Shown here in pieces: positions 10,207 to 19,161 of a stretch of DNA of 64,000 bases. Source of the DNA: G963556115 sp963666605 (lineage in GTDB: Bacteria; Planctomycetota; SZUA-567); contig OZ223208.1 in assembly GCA_965140405.1 (NCBI GenBank), forward strand, positions 1,302,001-1,366,000. The letters run 5' to 3'. Within the stretch, counting starts at the first letter, position 1. Each line of letters starts with the position of its first letter. Below the pieces are notes generated by a model. That model was not told the origin of the DNA. It did not search any database and saw nothing but the letters and a program-made list of their open reading frames with translations. Position numbers and translations under genes: made by a program.

Positions 10207-10995
10207 ATGGCTAATTCATTAAATGAAAAAGTGGTCTGGGTTATTGGAGCCTCCTCTGGTATTGGCAAATCTCTCGCTGAAGAATTTTCGAGTAATGGGT
10301 CAAAGGTAATTATATCAGCTAGAAGAGCTGAACTTCTAAATAAGATCTCTTTAACTTCACAGAATATACTGGCTCTTCCCCTGGATCTTACTGATGCAGA
10401 GAACCTTCCTAAGCAGGTAGATATTGCAATAAGTATACATGGCAGGATTGATTTTGTGATTTTCTGTGGTGGTCTATCACAACGTACAATTGCTGACTCT
10501 ACTCCACTCGCAAATACTAGAGCCATTATGGAGACCAATTTTTTTAGTAGTGTTGCTATTACTAAAAAGTTACTCCCAATAATGAAGAAAAACGGTGGAG
10601 GTCATTTTGTCATTATTAGTAGTCTTATGGGTAGATTTGGAGCTCAGAAACGTAGCTCATACTCTGCGAGCAAGCATGCACTTCATGGATACTTTGAATC
10701 CCTAAGAGCAGAAGAATGGCATAACCACATACGTGTAACCATCGCAATACTTGGGTATATAAATACCGAATTTTCCAAGCATGCACTTACAGAATCAGGA
10801 GAGGCATATGGCATTATTGACCCTGGCCAAGAGTCAGGAATGGCTACAAGTATTTGTGCAAAAAAACTAATTACTGGTATATTAAATGAGAAGGAAGAGA
10901 TTCTAATTGGCGGATTTGAAAAATATTCTACCTTCCTAAAACGCTTCGCACCAACTATCCTATCAAAAATATTACGAAATAAAGATATCAGTTAA
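10207..10995 (+). CDS. Short-chain dehydrogenase/reductase (SDR)
   Basis: This 262-aa classical SDR has the Rossmann dinucleotide-binding motif GASSGIGKS near residue 14 and the catalytic Ser in FVIISSLMG. The Tyr-x-x-x-Lys pair follows in SYSASKHALHGY. The arrangement, with the Arg of SARR after the second strand, suggests an NADP(H)-dependent enzyme of the DHRS7-like group. The substrate cannot be told from sequence. It starts 10 bases after the flavodoxin stop, so the tadA, flavodoxin and SDR genes look like one transcription unit closed by a strong terminator. Confidence 0.92.
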   Translation: MANSLNEKVVWVIGASSGIGKSLAEEFSSNGSKVIISARRAELLNKISLTSQNILALPLDLTDAENLPKQVDIAISIHGRIDFVIFCGGLSQRTIADSTPLANTRAIMETNFFSSVAITKKLLPIMKKNGGGHFVIISSLMGRFGAQKRSSYSASKHALHGYFESLRAEEWHNHIRVTIAILGYINTEFSKHALTESGEAYGIIDPGQESGMATSICAKKLITGILNEKEEILIGGFEKYSTFLKRFAPTILSKILRNKDIS

Positions 10996-11043
10996 TTTAT
11001 AAAGAGAGTCGAGCACTTTTTTGCTCGACTCTCTTTATAAATT
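10994..11043. terminator. Long bidirectional terminator (SDR / lpxA)
   Basis: A 22-bp perfect stem (10994-11015 with 11022-11043) has a six-base loop CTTTTT. It overlaps the SDR stop codon and ends 17 bases before the lpxA stop on the other strand, so it can end both convergent transcripts. Confidence 0.9.
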
Positions 11044-11059
11044 AATAACATAACCAGTA

Positions 11060-11857
11060 CTAGTGTGAACTAACTCTTCCTCCTTGAGCTCTACTCAACT
11101 TCTTTGCCACATCCAGCATAATTTTTACAAATCCTTCTGCCGCCCACTCTTCTCCATCGAGTTGCTCAATAGCATCGGTCATAGACATCTTACCGCGACA
11201 TAACATTTTAAATGTCTTTTTAATGTTACGCAACTCTTCTCCCTCATACCCTGCCCGTTTCAAACCTATAAGATTTAAAATTCTAGGTTTCGCCGTATTA
11301 CCTTCATATATAACCCCTGGCAGGCAGTCATGCCTTATCACGGAATATGGAGCCATAAATGCACGTGCTCCTATAGTGACGAACTGATGCACAAGAGTCC
11401 CCGCTGAACAGATAACGTGATCCTGAATAGTTGAGTGCCCTGCGAGCTGGGTCATATTTGTAAATACGCAATTATTTCCTACAATACAATCATGAGCGAC
11501 ATGAGAATAGGCCATAAAGAGATTACTATCTCCTATGATGGTCTTTTTATCCTGTTTTGTAGTGCCTCTATTAACAGTCACAAATTCTCTGAATACATTA
11601 TTATTTCCAATAATGACCTCTGTCGGCTCATTCTTATAACCAAGATCCTGTGGAGCACCGCCAATTACAGCATAAGGAGAGATAATATTATTCTCACCCA
11701 ATGTAGTATACTCGAGCACCTGCGAATGCGATTTCAAAGTAGTGCCTGCTCCAATCTTAGCATTCTTTTCTACAATACAAAATGCTTCAATTACAGCATC
11801 TTTATCAACCTGAGCAGAGCTATCAATAATTGCTGTAGGGTGAATATTATTACTCAA
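11060..11857 (-). CDS. lpxA: Acyl-ACP--UDP-N-acetylglucosamine O-acyltransferase
   Basis: LpxA performs the first step of lipid A synthesis, transferring a 3-hydroxyacyl chain to UDP-GlcNAc in the cytoplasm. The 265-aa protein has the left-handed beta-helix hexapeptide pattern over about residues 1-190. The catalytic His is in AGHSTIQD. The usual VNRGT and GNNNVFRE segments and a helical C-terminal domain are present. The start codon is TTG (11855-11857), supported by a perfect AGGAGT ribosome site seven bases upstream; no ATG is suitably placed. It lies 75 bases downstream of lpxC/fabZ in the leftward ompH, lpxD, lpxC/fabZ, lpxA series. Confidence 0.97.
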   Translation of the reverse strand: MSNNIHPTAIIDSSAQVDKDAVIEAFCIVEKNAKIGAGTTLKSHSQVLEYTTLGENNIISPYAVIGGAPQDLGYKNEPTEVIIGNNNVFREFVTVNRGTTKQDKKTIIGDSNLFMAYSHVAHDCIVGNNCVFTNMTQLAGHSTIQDHVICSAGTLVHQFVTIGARAFMAPYSVIRHDCLPGVIYEGNTAKPRILNLIGLKRAGYEGEELRNIKKTFKMLCRGKMSMTDAIEQLDGEEWAAEGFVKIMLDVAKKLSRAQGGRVSSH

Positions 11858-11932
11858 AATTTTTACTCCTTCAGTTGTTTACACAATCTATCAAGACCGA
11901 TTCCAAGAACTCAATACACAAACCTCTTACAA

Positions 11933-13216
11933 TTACATCCCTGGTTTATCACGAGGGATAAATGCAAACTTGATTACAGCAGAACATGACAACTCGCCAT
12001 TTACTGATGCCTTTGCTTCAATAGACCCTAGTCTGCCATTATACTTCAAGACCTTTGCTTCAAGTAGTAGCTTATCACCAGGAATCACCTGACGCCTGAA
12101 CTTCACACTATCGACTCCAGTCAGTACTGCAAGTTTTCCATCTATATCACTTGCTGCCATACCTAGCCCTCCTACCTGAGCCAGTGCTTCAATTTGTAAC
12201 ACTCCAGGCATAATAGGTTGTCCAGGGAAGTGCCCATTAAAAAATTCTTCATTACTAGTAAGGTTTTTATAAGCGACGACTCTTTGACCGGCTTCTAATT
12301 CTATAACCCTATCAACGAGTTGGAAAGGATATCGATGAGGCATCTTCGTCCTAATATCCTTGATTGTCATTACTCCATCTGGATACAGACTCTCCATTGC
12401 ATCCATTCTAATAATTTCTGCAAATTTCTTATTCAATGCATGCCCACTCTTACATGCGACAATATGAGCGCCTAGCCTTACCCCAGTGCAAGCAAGATCA
12501 CCAATAATATCAAGTATTTTATGAGCGGCAGGTTCACTGTCTACTCTGAGAGTATTATTTACTACTTCATCACCGTCAAGCACAAGAGTATTCTGAGTAT
12601 TAGCCCCTTTACCAAAACCTGCACTCTGAAGAGACTCGACCTCTGATTGCATTACAAAGGTTCTAGCTGGTGCAATTTCTTTTAAGAAAATCTCAGGTGT
12701 AATTACTTTTTCGATAACGCCTCGAGCAAGTGAACTCTCTTTATAATCTATCATATAGGTTATACGGAGTTCATTCTCTTTGATAGGGGTTGCTGTAATA
12801 CTACACCCAGCAGCTCCAGCAGAAGCATCTTTCTTAAGCTTATAGTACTCAGCTTCATCCTCAAGATCTACAACTCCGACCTCAGCGATCTTGGTTGCAA
12901 ACTCTAAAGAAGACCCATCAGTTCCAGGAATTTCACTACCTTCAACTTCTATAACTGCATTATCAACGCCCATACCGTACAACGCTGCTAAGATATGTTC
13001 AACGGTATTGATCTCTGTGCCTTTACGCAACTTGAGTATCGATCTATGCTTACTTCCATCTATATACCATGGACGCACCAAGCCTTCATCACTCCCTGAA
13101 AAAAACCTATACCCTGTATTTGCCACAGCAGGCTTTACAGTAACTGTTGCTTCTTCTCCAAGGTGAAGTCCGACACCAGACACAGTAAATTCTCCACTAA
13201 GCGTTGTTTGTTTCAT
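11933..13216 (-). CDS. lpxC/fabZ: Bifunctional UDP-3-O-acyl-N-acetylglucosamine deacetylase / 3-hydroxyacyl-ACP dehydratase
   Basis: One 427-aa protein carries two enzymes. Residues about 1-275 are LpxC, the zinc deacetylase that commits lipid A synthesis: the start TTLSGEFTVSGVGLHLGEE is typical, TVEHILAALYGMGVDN gives the first zinc His, and AAHKILDIIGDLACTG gives the His-x-x-x-Asp ligands. Residues about 285-427 are FabZ, the hot-dog dehydratase of fatty-acid elongation: NGHFPGQPIMPGVLQIEA holds the catalytic His and Glu. Such fusions are known in Bacteroidota, Chlorobiota and parts of the PVC group. The start overlaps the 3' end of lpxD by 20 bases and has a strong GGAGG site inside lpxD, so translation is probably coupled. 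Confidence 0.97.
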   Translation of the reverse strand: MKQTTLSGEFTVSGVGLHLGEEATVTVKPAVANTGYRFFSGSDEGLVRPWYIDGSKHRSILKLRKGTEINTVEHILAALYGMGVDNAVIEVEGSEIPGTDGSSLEFATKIAEVGVVDLEDEAEYYKLKKDASAGAAGCSITATPIKENELRITYMIDYKESSLARGVIEKVITPEIFLKEIAPARTFVMQSEVESLQSAGFGKGANTQNTLVLDGDEVVNNTLRVDSEPAAHKILDIIGDLACTGVRLGAHIVACKSGHALNKKFAEIIRMDAMESLYPDGVMTIKDIRTKMPHRYPFQLVDRVIELEAGQRVVAYKNLTSNEEFFNGHFPGQPIMPGVLQIEALAQVGGLGMAASDIDGKLAVLTGVDSVKFRRQVIPGDKLLLEAKVLKYNGRLGSIEAKASVNGELSCSAVIKFAFIPRDKPGM

Positions 13217-14246
13217 TGATTATTTCCTCCAATTTATCCTCAAGGTCTTTTATTCTATCTTTTAGTTTATCAATTCCTCTAATATTTTTATACTTTTTAT
13301 ACTCTTGCCTATATTCCACTGCTGGTTGTCCTACCATTATCTGACCGGGCTCTACGTCACTCGCTACTCCAGATTTAGCATAGAAGGTACAGCCATCACC
13401 AACTTTTATATGATCAGCAAATCCAACCTGACCACCAGCAGCAACCCCCTTGCCTATTTCAACAGACCCACTTATACCAACATGAGCAGCAAATACTGAA
13501 GCCTCACCAATTTTACAATTATGAGCAATATGAACGAGATTATCAATCTTACAATCACGCCCAATAACAGTACTTGCAAATCGCCCTCTATCAATAGTAG
13601 AATTAGCTCCTATCTCGACTTTATCATGTATTTCAACAATTCCAGTCTGTGGAATCTTCAGATGCTGACTGCCATCCCACTGGAAGCCAAAACCATCTGC
13701 CCCAATAACAGCTCCACTATGTATAATTACCTCACTACCGACAATACAGCCATAGTATACTGTTACATTTGCATATATTATTGTATTAGAACCAATACTA
13801 ACATCTTTACCAATATATACCCCTGGATAGATTATAGTATTTTCACCTATAGTAGCACCATCCTCAATAATTGCATTTGCTCCTATTGAGGCACTTTGAG
13901 CAATAGTAGCTGATTCTGAGACTACCGCTCTATCATGTATCCCTGCTTCAGCATGAGGTATTTTTGGAGCCATCGCCTGAGCAACTTTGACAAATGCAAT
14001 CTCAGGTTTTTCTACCTTTATTAATATACATCCCAGATCATCCGCAGCATCTTTTCCAACAATCGCTACTCTAGCTGTGGTCTCCTTGAGTAGCTTATAA
14101 TTCTTTCTACCTACCGCAAATGTAACTGAAGAATCACCTGCACCATCAAGTCCAACTGCTGATACTACCTCTACACTCTTATCACCTACAATATCTACCT
14201 CGCCACCGATAGTCTTTGCAATCCATTCTACAGAATATTTACTCAT
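13197..14246 (-). CDS. lpxD: UDP-3-O-acylglucosamine N-acyltransferase
   Basis: LpxD adds the second (N-linked) hydroxyacyl chain in lipid A synthesis. The 349-aa protein has the N-terminal uridine-binding domain (about residues 1-100), a hexapeptide beta-helix (about 100-310), and a C-terminal helical extension that looks like a coiled coil (IRGIDKLKDRIKDLEDKLEEI). The catalytic His pair region reads LVHIAHNCKIG and is followed by GISGSVEIG. It is the second gene of the leftward ompH, lpxD, lpxC/fabZ, lpxA series. A terminator-like hairpin lies between it and ompH, so it may also have its own promoter. Confidence 0.97.
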   Translation of the reverse strand: MSKYSVEWIAKTIGGEVDIVGDKSVEVVSAVGLDGAGDSSVTFAVGRKNYKLLKETTARVAIVGKDAADDLGCILIKVEKPEIAFVKVAQAMAPKIPHAEAGIHDRAVVSESATIAQSASIGANAIIEDGATIGENTIIYPGVYIGKDVSIGSNTIIYANVTVYYGCIVGSEVIIHSGAVIGADGFGFQWDGSQHLKIPQTGIVEIHDKVEIGANSTIDRGRFASTVIGRDCKIDNLVHIAHNCKIGEASVFAAHVGISGSVEIGKGVAAGGQVGFADHIKVGDGCTFYAKSGVASDVEPGQIMVGQPAVEYRQEYKKYKNIRGIDKLKDRIKDLEDKLEEIINETNNA

Positions 14247-14307
14247 TATATCCCTATCATCATTCTAAAAATTATTTAATATATTTGTATTACAATGATA
14301 TAATAAA

Positions 14308-14335
14308 GAAGCGACGATTGCAATATCGTCGCTTC
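14308..14335 (-). terminator. Hairpin between ompH and lpxD
   Basis: An 11-bp perfect stem (14308-14318 with 14325-14335; GAAGCGACGAT/ATCGTCGCTTC) has a six-base loop. Read leftward it follows the ompH stop and leads into TTTATTATAT. It probably ends or attenuates the ompH transcript before lpxD. Confidence 0.7.
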
Positions 14336-14364
14336 AAAAAAACACATTATGTTGGCGTCATCAA

Positions 14365-14982
14365 CTAGTTTGCTCTCTTAGCGTTTAGGGCATTCATAAT
14401 CTTAATAATTTCATCTGTCATGTCATTCTCAGGAGAAACATACTGAACCTGACGACGAAGTATCTCACTAATAACAGCTTCTGGAGAGTTAGATTTTTCT
14501 AATCTATCAGACAACTCAATATCTGGCGCAGTAATAACTATATCATAGTTACGTATCTTTACAAGATGCTTTACAGCTTTCTGGAAGTCTGCGTACACAC
14601 CTCTCCAGAAGTTAGCCATTTTAGTACGCGTAAGCTTCTGAAAACGTTCAGCCTTATCTTGTAGCTGTAATTGTAGTATTTGTAGTTCTAATACTTTTTT
14701 CTTATACTGATATGTATCGGGAGCAAGAAATGCATCACTCTGAAGTTTTTCTTGTTGAGTTCTGATCAACTTCTGGAGATCTTCGATTTCCTTTTCTTCT
14801 TGCCTAAAACTTGCTCTAATTTGTGTTTCCATTTGCTTTGCGTAGTCAGAATTACGGAAAACTTCTTCAATTCTGACAATAACGACCGAGCTTGGTGCAG
14901 GTTCTTCAGCCTTTGCTTGATTATAACCAGCATATGTACTAATAACTAGAGCTGCAAGGAACAACTTAAAAATCAATTTCAT
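14365..14982 (-). CDS. OmpH/Skp-family periplasmic chaperone
   Basis: Skp/OmpH proteins are periplasmic trimers that hold unfolded outer-membrane proteins on the way to BamA. The 205-aa product has a signal peptide (MKLIFKLFLAALVISTYAGY, cleaved near QAKA-EE). A long charged helical segment follows at about residues 60-130 (EEKEIEDLQKLIRTQQEKLQ), typical of the Skp tentacles. A short C-terminal beta/helix part closes the body domain (NYDIVITAPDIELSD). The frame extends ten codons further upstream, but ATG 14982 has the GGGAG ribosome site and starts the signal peptide. It heads the leftward lipid A series, and bamA lies nearby on the opposite strand. Confidence 0.9.
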   Translation of the reverse strand: MKLIFKLFLAALVISTYAGYNQAKAEEPAPSSVVIVRIEEVFRNSDYAKQMETQIRASFRQEEKEIEDLQKLIRTQQEKLQSDAFLAPDTYQYKKKVLELQILQLQLQDKAERFQKLTRTKMANFWRGVYADFQKAVKHLVKIRNYDIVITAPDIELSDRLEKSNSPEAVISEILRRQVQYVSPENDMTDEIIKIMNALNAKRAN

Positions 14983-15314
14983 TATTACTTCTCCCTTAGA
15001 ATATTTATTCAACTATAAATTTAGATAATAACTATTATGTACTATAAGTTTTACATATTTATGCATTGGTAGTCAACTGCATAATACAAGTTTTTACTAT
15101 CAACCAAGCCGATATCTAATTATATATCACAATTTGACACCTTACCCTCGGAAAACATTTTCCTTTGTCATAGGAATATTTGCCTTATCTTTTATGTATA
15201 ACAATCGCCAACTAAATCGTACATCCCTGTAAAGCAAAACTTAGTTTTAATGTTACTAAAAGCAAACCTTTGTAGTACTAAAACCATAAAGAGCAATACA
15301 ATATTGATGAGCTC
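14983..15314. other. Intergenic region with likely ompH promoter
   Basis: No credible gene is seen. On the minus strand TTGACT (15071-15076), a 17-base spacer and TAAAAC (15048-15053) make a moderate sigma-70-type promoter about 60 bases before ompH. The rest is AT-rich sequence downstream of ruvA without a clear terminator. Confidence 0.45.
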
Positions 15315-15899
15315 TTACCCTTGTAGTGCACCACGAATCAATTCTTCTAAAGAATGATCTCCTCCAGCAGCAAGAACCTTCTCTACCCTAGCAATCCCTT
15401 CTTTCTCCCTAATGCCCATAGCCTCAAGAGCTTTCACTGCATCTGCTGCCACCACACTCATAGTAGATAAAGGACTATATTCTTGCATATCATCGGTAAG
15501 ATTTGTTTTTGCCCCCTTAAGCTCTAAAATTATCCTTTTTGCAGTCTTCTCACCAATCCCTTTTATTTTTTTAAGAAACTTAGTATCCTGTTTTTCAATT
15601 GCAATAATAAAGTCTTTAGGAGAGGCAGAAGAAAGTATCTGTACCGCAGTTGCTGAACCAACTCCACTTATGCCAATAAGTGTTCTAAATAATGATCTTT
15701 CGTCCTCTGTGCAGAATCCATACATTGACATATCGTCTTCTCTTACTGCAAGATGAGTCAGGATCAGAGTTTCCTGCCCCACACTTATTTTAGCCGTTGT
15801 AGATAATGGAGCATGAATTTCCCAGCCTACTCCTCCTACCTCAAGAATAATTCTTCCCGGCACAACACTTACAACACTGCCTCTTAAATGATTATACAT
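15315..15899 (-). CDS. ruvA: Holliday junction branch migration protein RuvA
   Basis: RuvA binds four-way junctions as a tetramer and loads the RuvB helicase. The 194-aa product has the usual three domains: an OB fold at the N-terminus (MYNHLRGSVVSV, LILTHLAVREDDMSMYGF), two helix-hairpin-helix motifs in the middle (LIGISGVGSATAVQILS and FLKKIKGIGEKTAKRIILEL), and a small C-terminal RuvB-contacting domain (ADAVKALEAMGIREKEG). ruvB and ruvC are not beside it, so the ruv genes are split in this genome. The ribosome site is weak (GGGCAATT before the ATG). It reads leftward on its own, between ompH and the divergent bamA. Confidence 0.96.
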   Translation of the reverse strand: MYNHLRGSVVSVVPGRIILEVGGVGWEIHAPLSTTAKISVGQETLILTHLAVREDDMSMYGFCTEDERSLFRTLIGISGVGSATAVQILSSASPKDFIIAIEKQDTKFLKKIKGIGEKTAKRIILELKGAKTNLTDDMQEYSPLSTMSVVAADAVKALEAMGIREKEGIARVEKVLAAGGDHSLEELIRGALQG

Positions 15900-16341
15900 A
15901 ATTGCCCAGCTTTCATTGTTATTGATATTTTTTCAACTTTAATTGTATTGATTTACCATTATAGCTACAACATATAAGCAATACAAAGAGAAATCTCAGT
16001 ATATCCTTACACATTACCTCTTTGTTAACAATATCATATCGAATGAGACCGCTATAAATTTGACATACTAACGGTATACTGCTAGACTTTGACATTTTAG
16101 CAATAAAAAGCAAAATTATCCCGATAAAAGTTGGAGAAAATATTTTAACTTGCCGATAAGTTTCTGAGAGATGTTGATACTTTTTCACTTAACACCCTTA
16201 TTGCCTTGTGTTTAGCAAATGATAAGGTCTTATTGCTTTTTGATTGAGAACATGCTATAATAACAGGAGTTCAAAGTCGTATAAATGGTTAATTTAAATA
16301 CAGTTGTAAAGATAGGATCCGCCACAAAGCGGGGATATATA
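15900..16341. other. Intergenic region between ruvA and bamA
   Basis: This 442-base region is AT-rich. A leftward frame at 15919-16188 exists but looks spurious. The only clear content is the rightward bamA promoter and leader near the right end. Confidence 0.6.
16233..16261 (+). promoter_or_regulatory. Sigma-70-type promoter of bamA
   Basis: TTGCTT (16233-16238) and a perfect TATAAT (16256-16261) are separated by 17 bases. The predicted start is near 16268, giving a leader of about 75 bases before the bamA ATG. Confidence 0.65.
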
Positions 16342-18987
16342 ATGAGAAAAACCTTAAAATTAGGGCTAAGTCTGGTTCTATTCAGCTTTATCAGCATAGT
16401 AGCGGTAGCAGATGATTTAGACCTTCCTGATATTCCTGGTGGCACAGATCTTACTGAGTCCGATTCATCCTTTGGGGATACCCTCTCATCTGATGAGTTT
16501 ACAGAAGAGACTGTATCTGAAGACCGAGACTTTGCGGTAGATGATGATAGTGATTTAGGCTTGGATAACCTTACACTAGAAGAGACAACTGAAGTTGTAG
16601 AAGAGGTCGATAATGGTCCTAGATCTGAGCTTGACGCTGCCTATGATACAGATACTAGCATAAACACCAACGGCACAGCAGAAAGCCCAATAGTAAACGA
16701 TATTATAATCCGTGGTGGTTTTGCAACCGCTTCAGAAATTCAAGCCAAGATGGGAACCAGAAAAGGCCGCCCACTCGATAAAAAAGTTCTAGAAGAAGAT
16801 TTCCAACGCCTCTATAAACTCGGGCAATTTGCAGATGTACAGATCAAGGAAGAGGTTCTGCCAGGTTATAGAGTAAACATTATCATTCTACTCCGTGAAA
16901 AGAATCTTATTAGGCGTATATCTTTCCGTGGCAACAAGATAAAACCAAAAAAGCTTGAAAAAGTCATTGAGAGCAAGATAGATACCCGTTACGATGAGGG
17001 TCAAGCGACCCGTGACGCACGAGCGCTTGAAGAATATTATACAGATAAATTCTACTACTTTAATAAGGTCACCCCTGAAGCAGAGCCCTTCGAAGATGGT
17101 GTGCGCTTAGTATTCAATATTGATGAAGGTCATAAGGTTTGGGTTAGAGATATTGTCTTCCGAGGTAATTATCGCTTTACAGATGCATCTCTTAGAAAGA
17201 TACTCAAGACTAGACAGTCTTCATTCTTTACTAGAGGTAAAATGAACAGGAAAGATATTGAAGACGACATCGAAAGAATAAAGCTTTATTATCAATCAAA
17301 TGGCTACCTTGACGTTGAGGTTGCAGAACGCCCATTCCAGGTTACAGAAGATGAAAAATATGACTCTGGATGGTTTTCAAGGGATGAATCCCACCTTTAT
17401 ATTGATATTAATGAAGGCGAACAGTACCGTATTGGTAGTGTAAGTTTTGATGGCAATAAATTAGTATCTGACGATGACCTTAGAAATGTAATACAGACAA
17501 TGCCTGGCAAGATTTACAGCCCACTAGTCGCTATGGAAGATAGCACGCATGTCCGTGATATCTATGGTATGGTTCCTAATAGTCGCTACTTTACCAAGAT
17601 ATACCCAGAGCGTGTCTTGACAGAACAGGAAAACGTTGTAGATGTTGTTTTCCACATTGATGAAAGCCCACAAGTAGTTATAGAAGATGTCCAGATCGTT
17701 GGCAATGAAAAGACCAAAGACAGAGTCTTCAGGCGTGAACTGGATTTCTACCCAGGTGAAATGATTGACTCTACAAAAATTGAAGACAGCAAGAACAACA
17801 TCAAAAATCTTGATTTTGTTGATGCAGATACATTTGATATAGCAGTAAAAGAAGGTTCATCTCCAGATAGAGCAAGAGTTGTAGTCGACCTTGAAGAGAA
17901 GCAGACTGGTAATATCGGATTCGGCGTAGGTTTCTCATCTGATGACCCTATGTCTGGTTCAGTCACACTCTCTCAGCGTAACTTTGACTTCCAAGACTTC
18001 CCTGAGAACTTTAAAGAATTAATAACTGGTAAAGCCTTTACAGGTGCAGGACAATATGCATCTACAAGTGTTTCATACGGTACAAAGAGTAAAAACTACG
18101 GTCTAGACTTCTTCAACCCATGGATTTTTAATAAACCAGTAGGCTGGGGATTTGGCTTCTACTATAAGACTTACGAATGGGATGAGTTTACACAAGAGAC
18201 CCTTGGTGGCTACACTACATTTACCAAGAAACTGTGGAATCCCAATCTTACAGGTAGTGTGACATACAGACTTGATAATGTTGATATGTTTGACTTTAAG
18301 TCAGGTGCAGCAGAATCAGTCAAGGCAGAAGCAGGCTCAAACTGGCTAAGCAGTATTACTGCCTCACTTGTTTATGACTCACGTGACAGCATCTTCCGCC
18401 CAAATCGCGGTATAAAGGCTGAAGAAAAATTCTCTCTATACGGCACCTTCCTTGGGGGAGACTTCTCATTCTGGCGTAATACTATGTCATTCCAAGGATT
18501 CTTCCCATTCTTTACTGATAAAAAGGATAGAAACTGGATTATTACTGGTAGAACCAATCTTATTACTCAAGGAGCACTTGATAATTCACGTATTCCAACT
18601 TATGAAATGCTTTATGCAGGTGGTATTGGCTCTGTTAGAGGTTGGGAATCAGGAACTCTTGGTCCGCATGATAGCGACACAGCTATCGGTGGTCTAACCA
18701 GTCAGGCAAACTCTATCGAACTACTTGCCCCAATATATGAAAAGCTTGTTGAAGGTAGCTTATTCTTTGATGTAGGTGGTGCATTCCCAGGAACATGGGA
18801 CACTTCAGGTGGAACGAAATCTGGTTCTAACGGAGGTTGTGGTTACCGTGCGAGTGTTGGTGTTGGTATTCACGTTATTACTCCACTTTCACCTATGCCT
18901 GTACGTATTTATTTCCCACTAGTACTTAACAAAGAAGACGGTGACAAAACCGAATTTATCCAGTTCTCATTCGGTGCAACGTTCTAA
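16342..18987 (+). CDS. bamA: Outer membrane protein assembly factor BamA
   Basis: BamA inserts beta-barrel proteins into the outer membrane. The 881-aa product has a signal peptide (about 1-23), then an unusually acidic stretch of about 80 residues rich in Asp/Glu before the first POTRA domain. Five POTRA domains follow at about 105-440: SEIQAKMGTRKGRPLDKKVL begins POTRA1, RRISFRGNKIKPKKLEKVI POTRA2, VRDIVFRGNYRFTDASLRKI POTRA3, IGSVSFDGNKLVSDDDLRN POTRA4 and IEDVQIVGNEKTKDRVFRRE POTRA5. The C-terminal barrel contains GGIGSVRGWESG, the conserved VRGF/W motif of the lid loop, and ends in a Phe (FSFGATF), the outer-membrane signature. ATG 16342 was preferred over the upstream codon at 16285 because it has a GGGGAT ribosome site and begins the signal peptide. 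Confidence 0.96.
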   Translation: MRKTLKLGLSLVLFSFISIVAVADDLDLPDIPGGTDLTESDSSFGDTLSSDEFTEETVSEDRDFAVDDDSDLGLDNLTLEETTEVVEEVDNGPRSELDAAYDTDTSINTNGTAESPIVNDIIIRGGFATASEIQAKMGTRKGRPLDKKVLEEDFQRLYKLGQFADVQIKEEVLPGYRVNIIILLREKNLIRRISFRGNKIKPKKLEKVIESKIDTRYDEGQATRDARALEEYYTDKFYYFNKVTPEAEPFEDGVRLVFNIDEGHKVWVRDIVFRGNYRFTDASLRKILKTRQSSFFTRGKMNRKDIEDDIERIKLYYQSNGYLDVEVAERPFQVTEDEKYDSGWFSRDESHLYIDINEGEQYRIGSVSFDGNKLVSDDDLRNVIQTMPGKIYSPLVAMEDSTHVRDIYGMVPNSRYFTKIYPERVLTEQENVVDVVFHIDESPQVVIEDVQIVGNEKTKDRVFRRELDFYPGEMIDSTKIEDSKNNIKNLDFVDADTFDIAVKEGSSPDRARVVVDLEEKQTGNIGFGVGFSSDDPMSGSVTLSQRNFDFQDFPENFKELITGKAFTGAGQYASTSVSYGTKSKNYGLDFFNPWIFNKPVGWGFGFYYKTYEWDEFTQETLGGYTTFTKKLWNPNLTGSVTYRLDNVDMFDFKSGAAESVKAEAGSNWLSSITASLVYDSRDSIFRPNRGIKAEEKFSLYGTFLGGDFSFWRNTMSFQGFFPFFTDKKDRNWIITGRTNLITQGALDNSRIPTYEMLYAGGIGSVRGWESGTLGPHDSDTAIGGLTSQANSIELLAPIYEKLVEGSLFFDVGGAFPGTWDTSGGTKSGSNGGCGYRASVGVGIHVITPLSPMPVRIYFPLVLNKEDGDKTEFIQFSFGATF

Positions 18988-19008
18988 TATTTACAGATTA
19001 ATTTTGAG

Positions 19009-19047
19009 CTCCTACTTATCTAGAATGATGAGTAGGAGTTTTTTTTT
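19009..19047 (+). terminator. Rho-independent terminator of bamA
   Basis: A 12-bp stem (19009-19020 with 19027-19038, one G-T pair; CTCCTACTTATC/GATGAGTAGGAG) with a six-base loop is followed by nine T residues. Confidence 0.93.
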
Positions 19048-19161
19048 ATGGTTGTTGAATATGAACCTATAATGTATAGAATATATGGTAGATATTTTTC
19101 CATTTAATGTAGTATATGGATTTTTTAAGATTGAAATGAAATAAGAAAAGGTGATTATACA

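Noticed and set aside
15919..16188. Leftward 89-codon open frame between ruvA and bamA
   Set aside because: No ribosome site, no recognisable family, composition like the surrounding AT-rich intergenic DNA, and it overlaps no conserved context.
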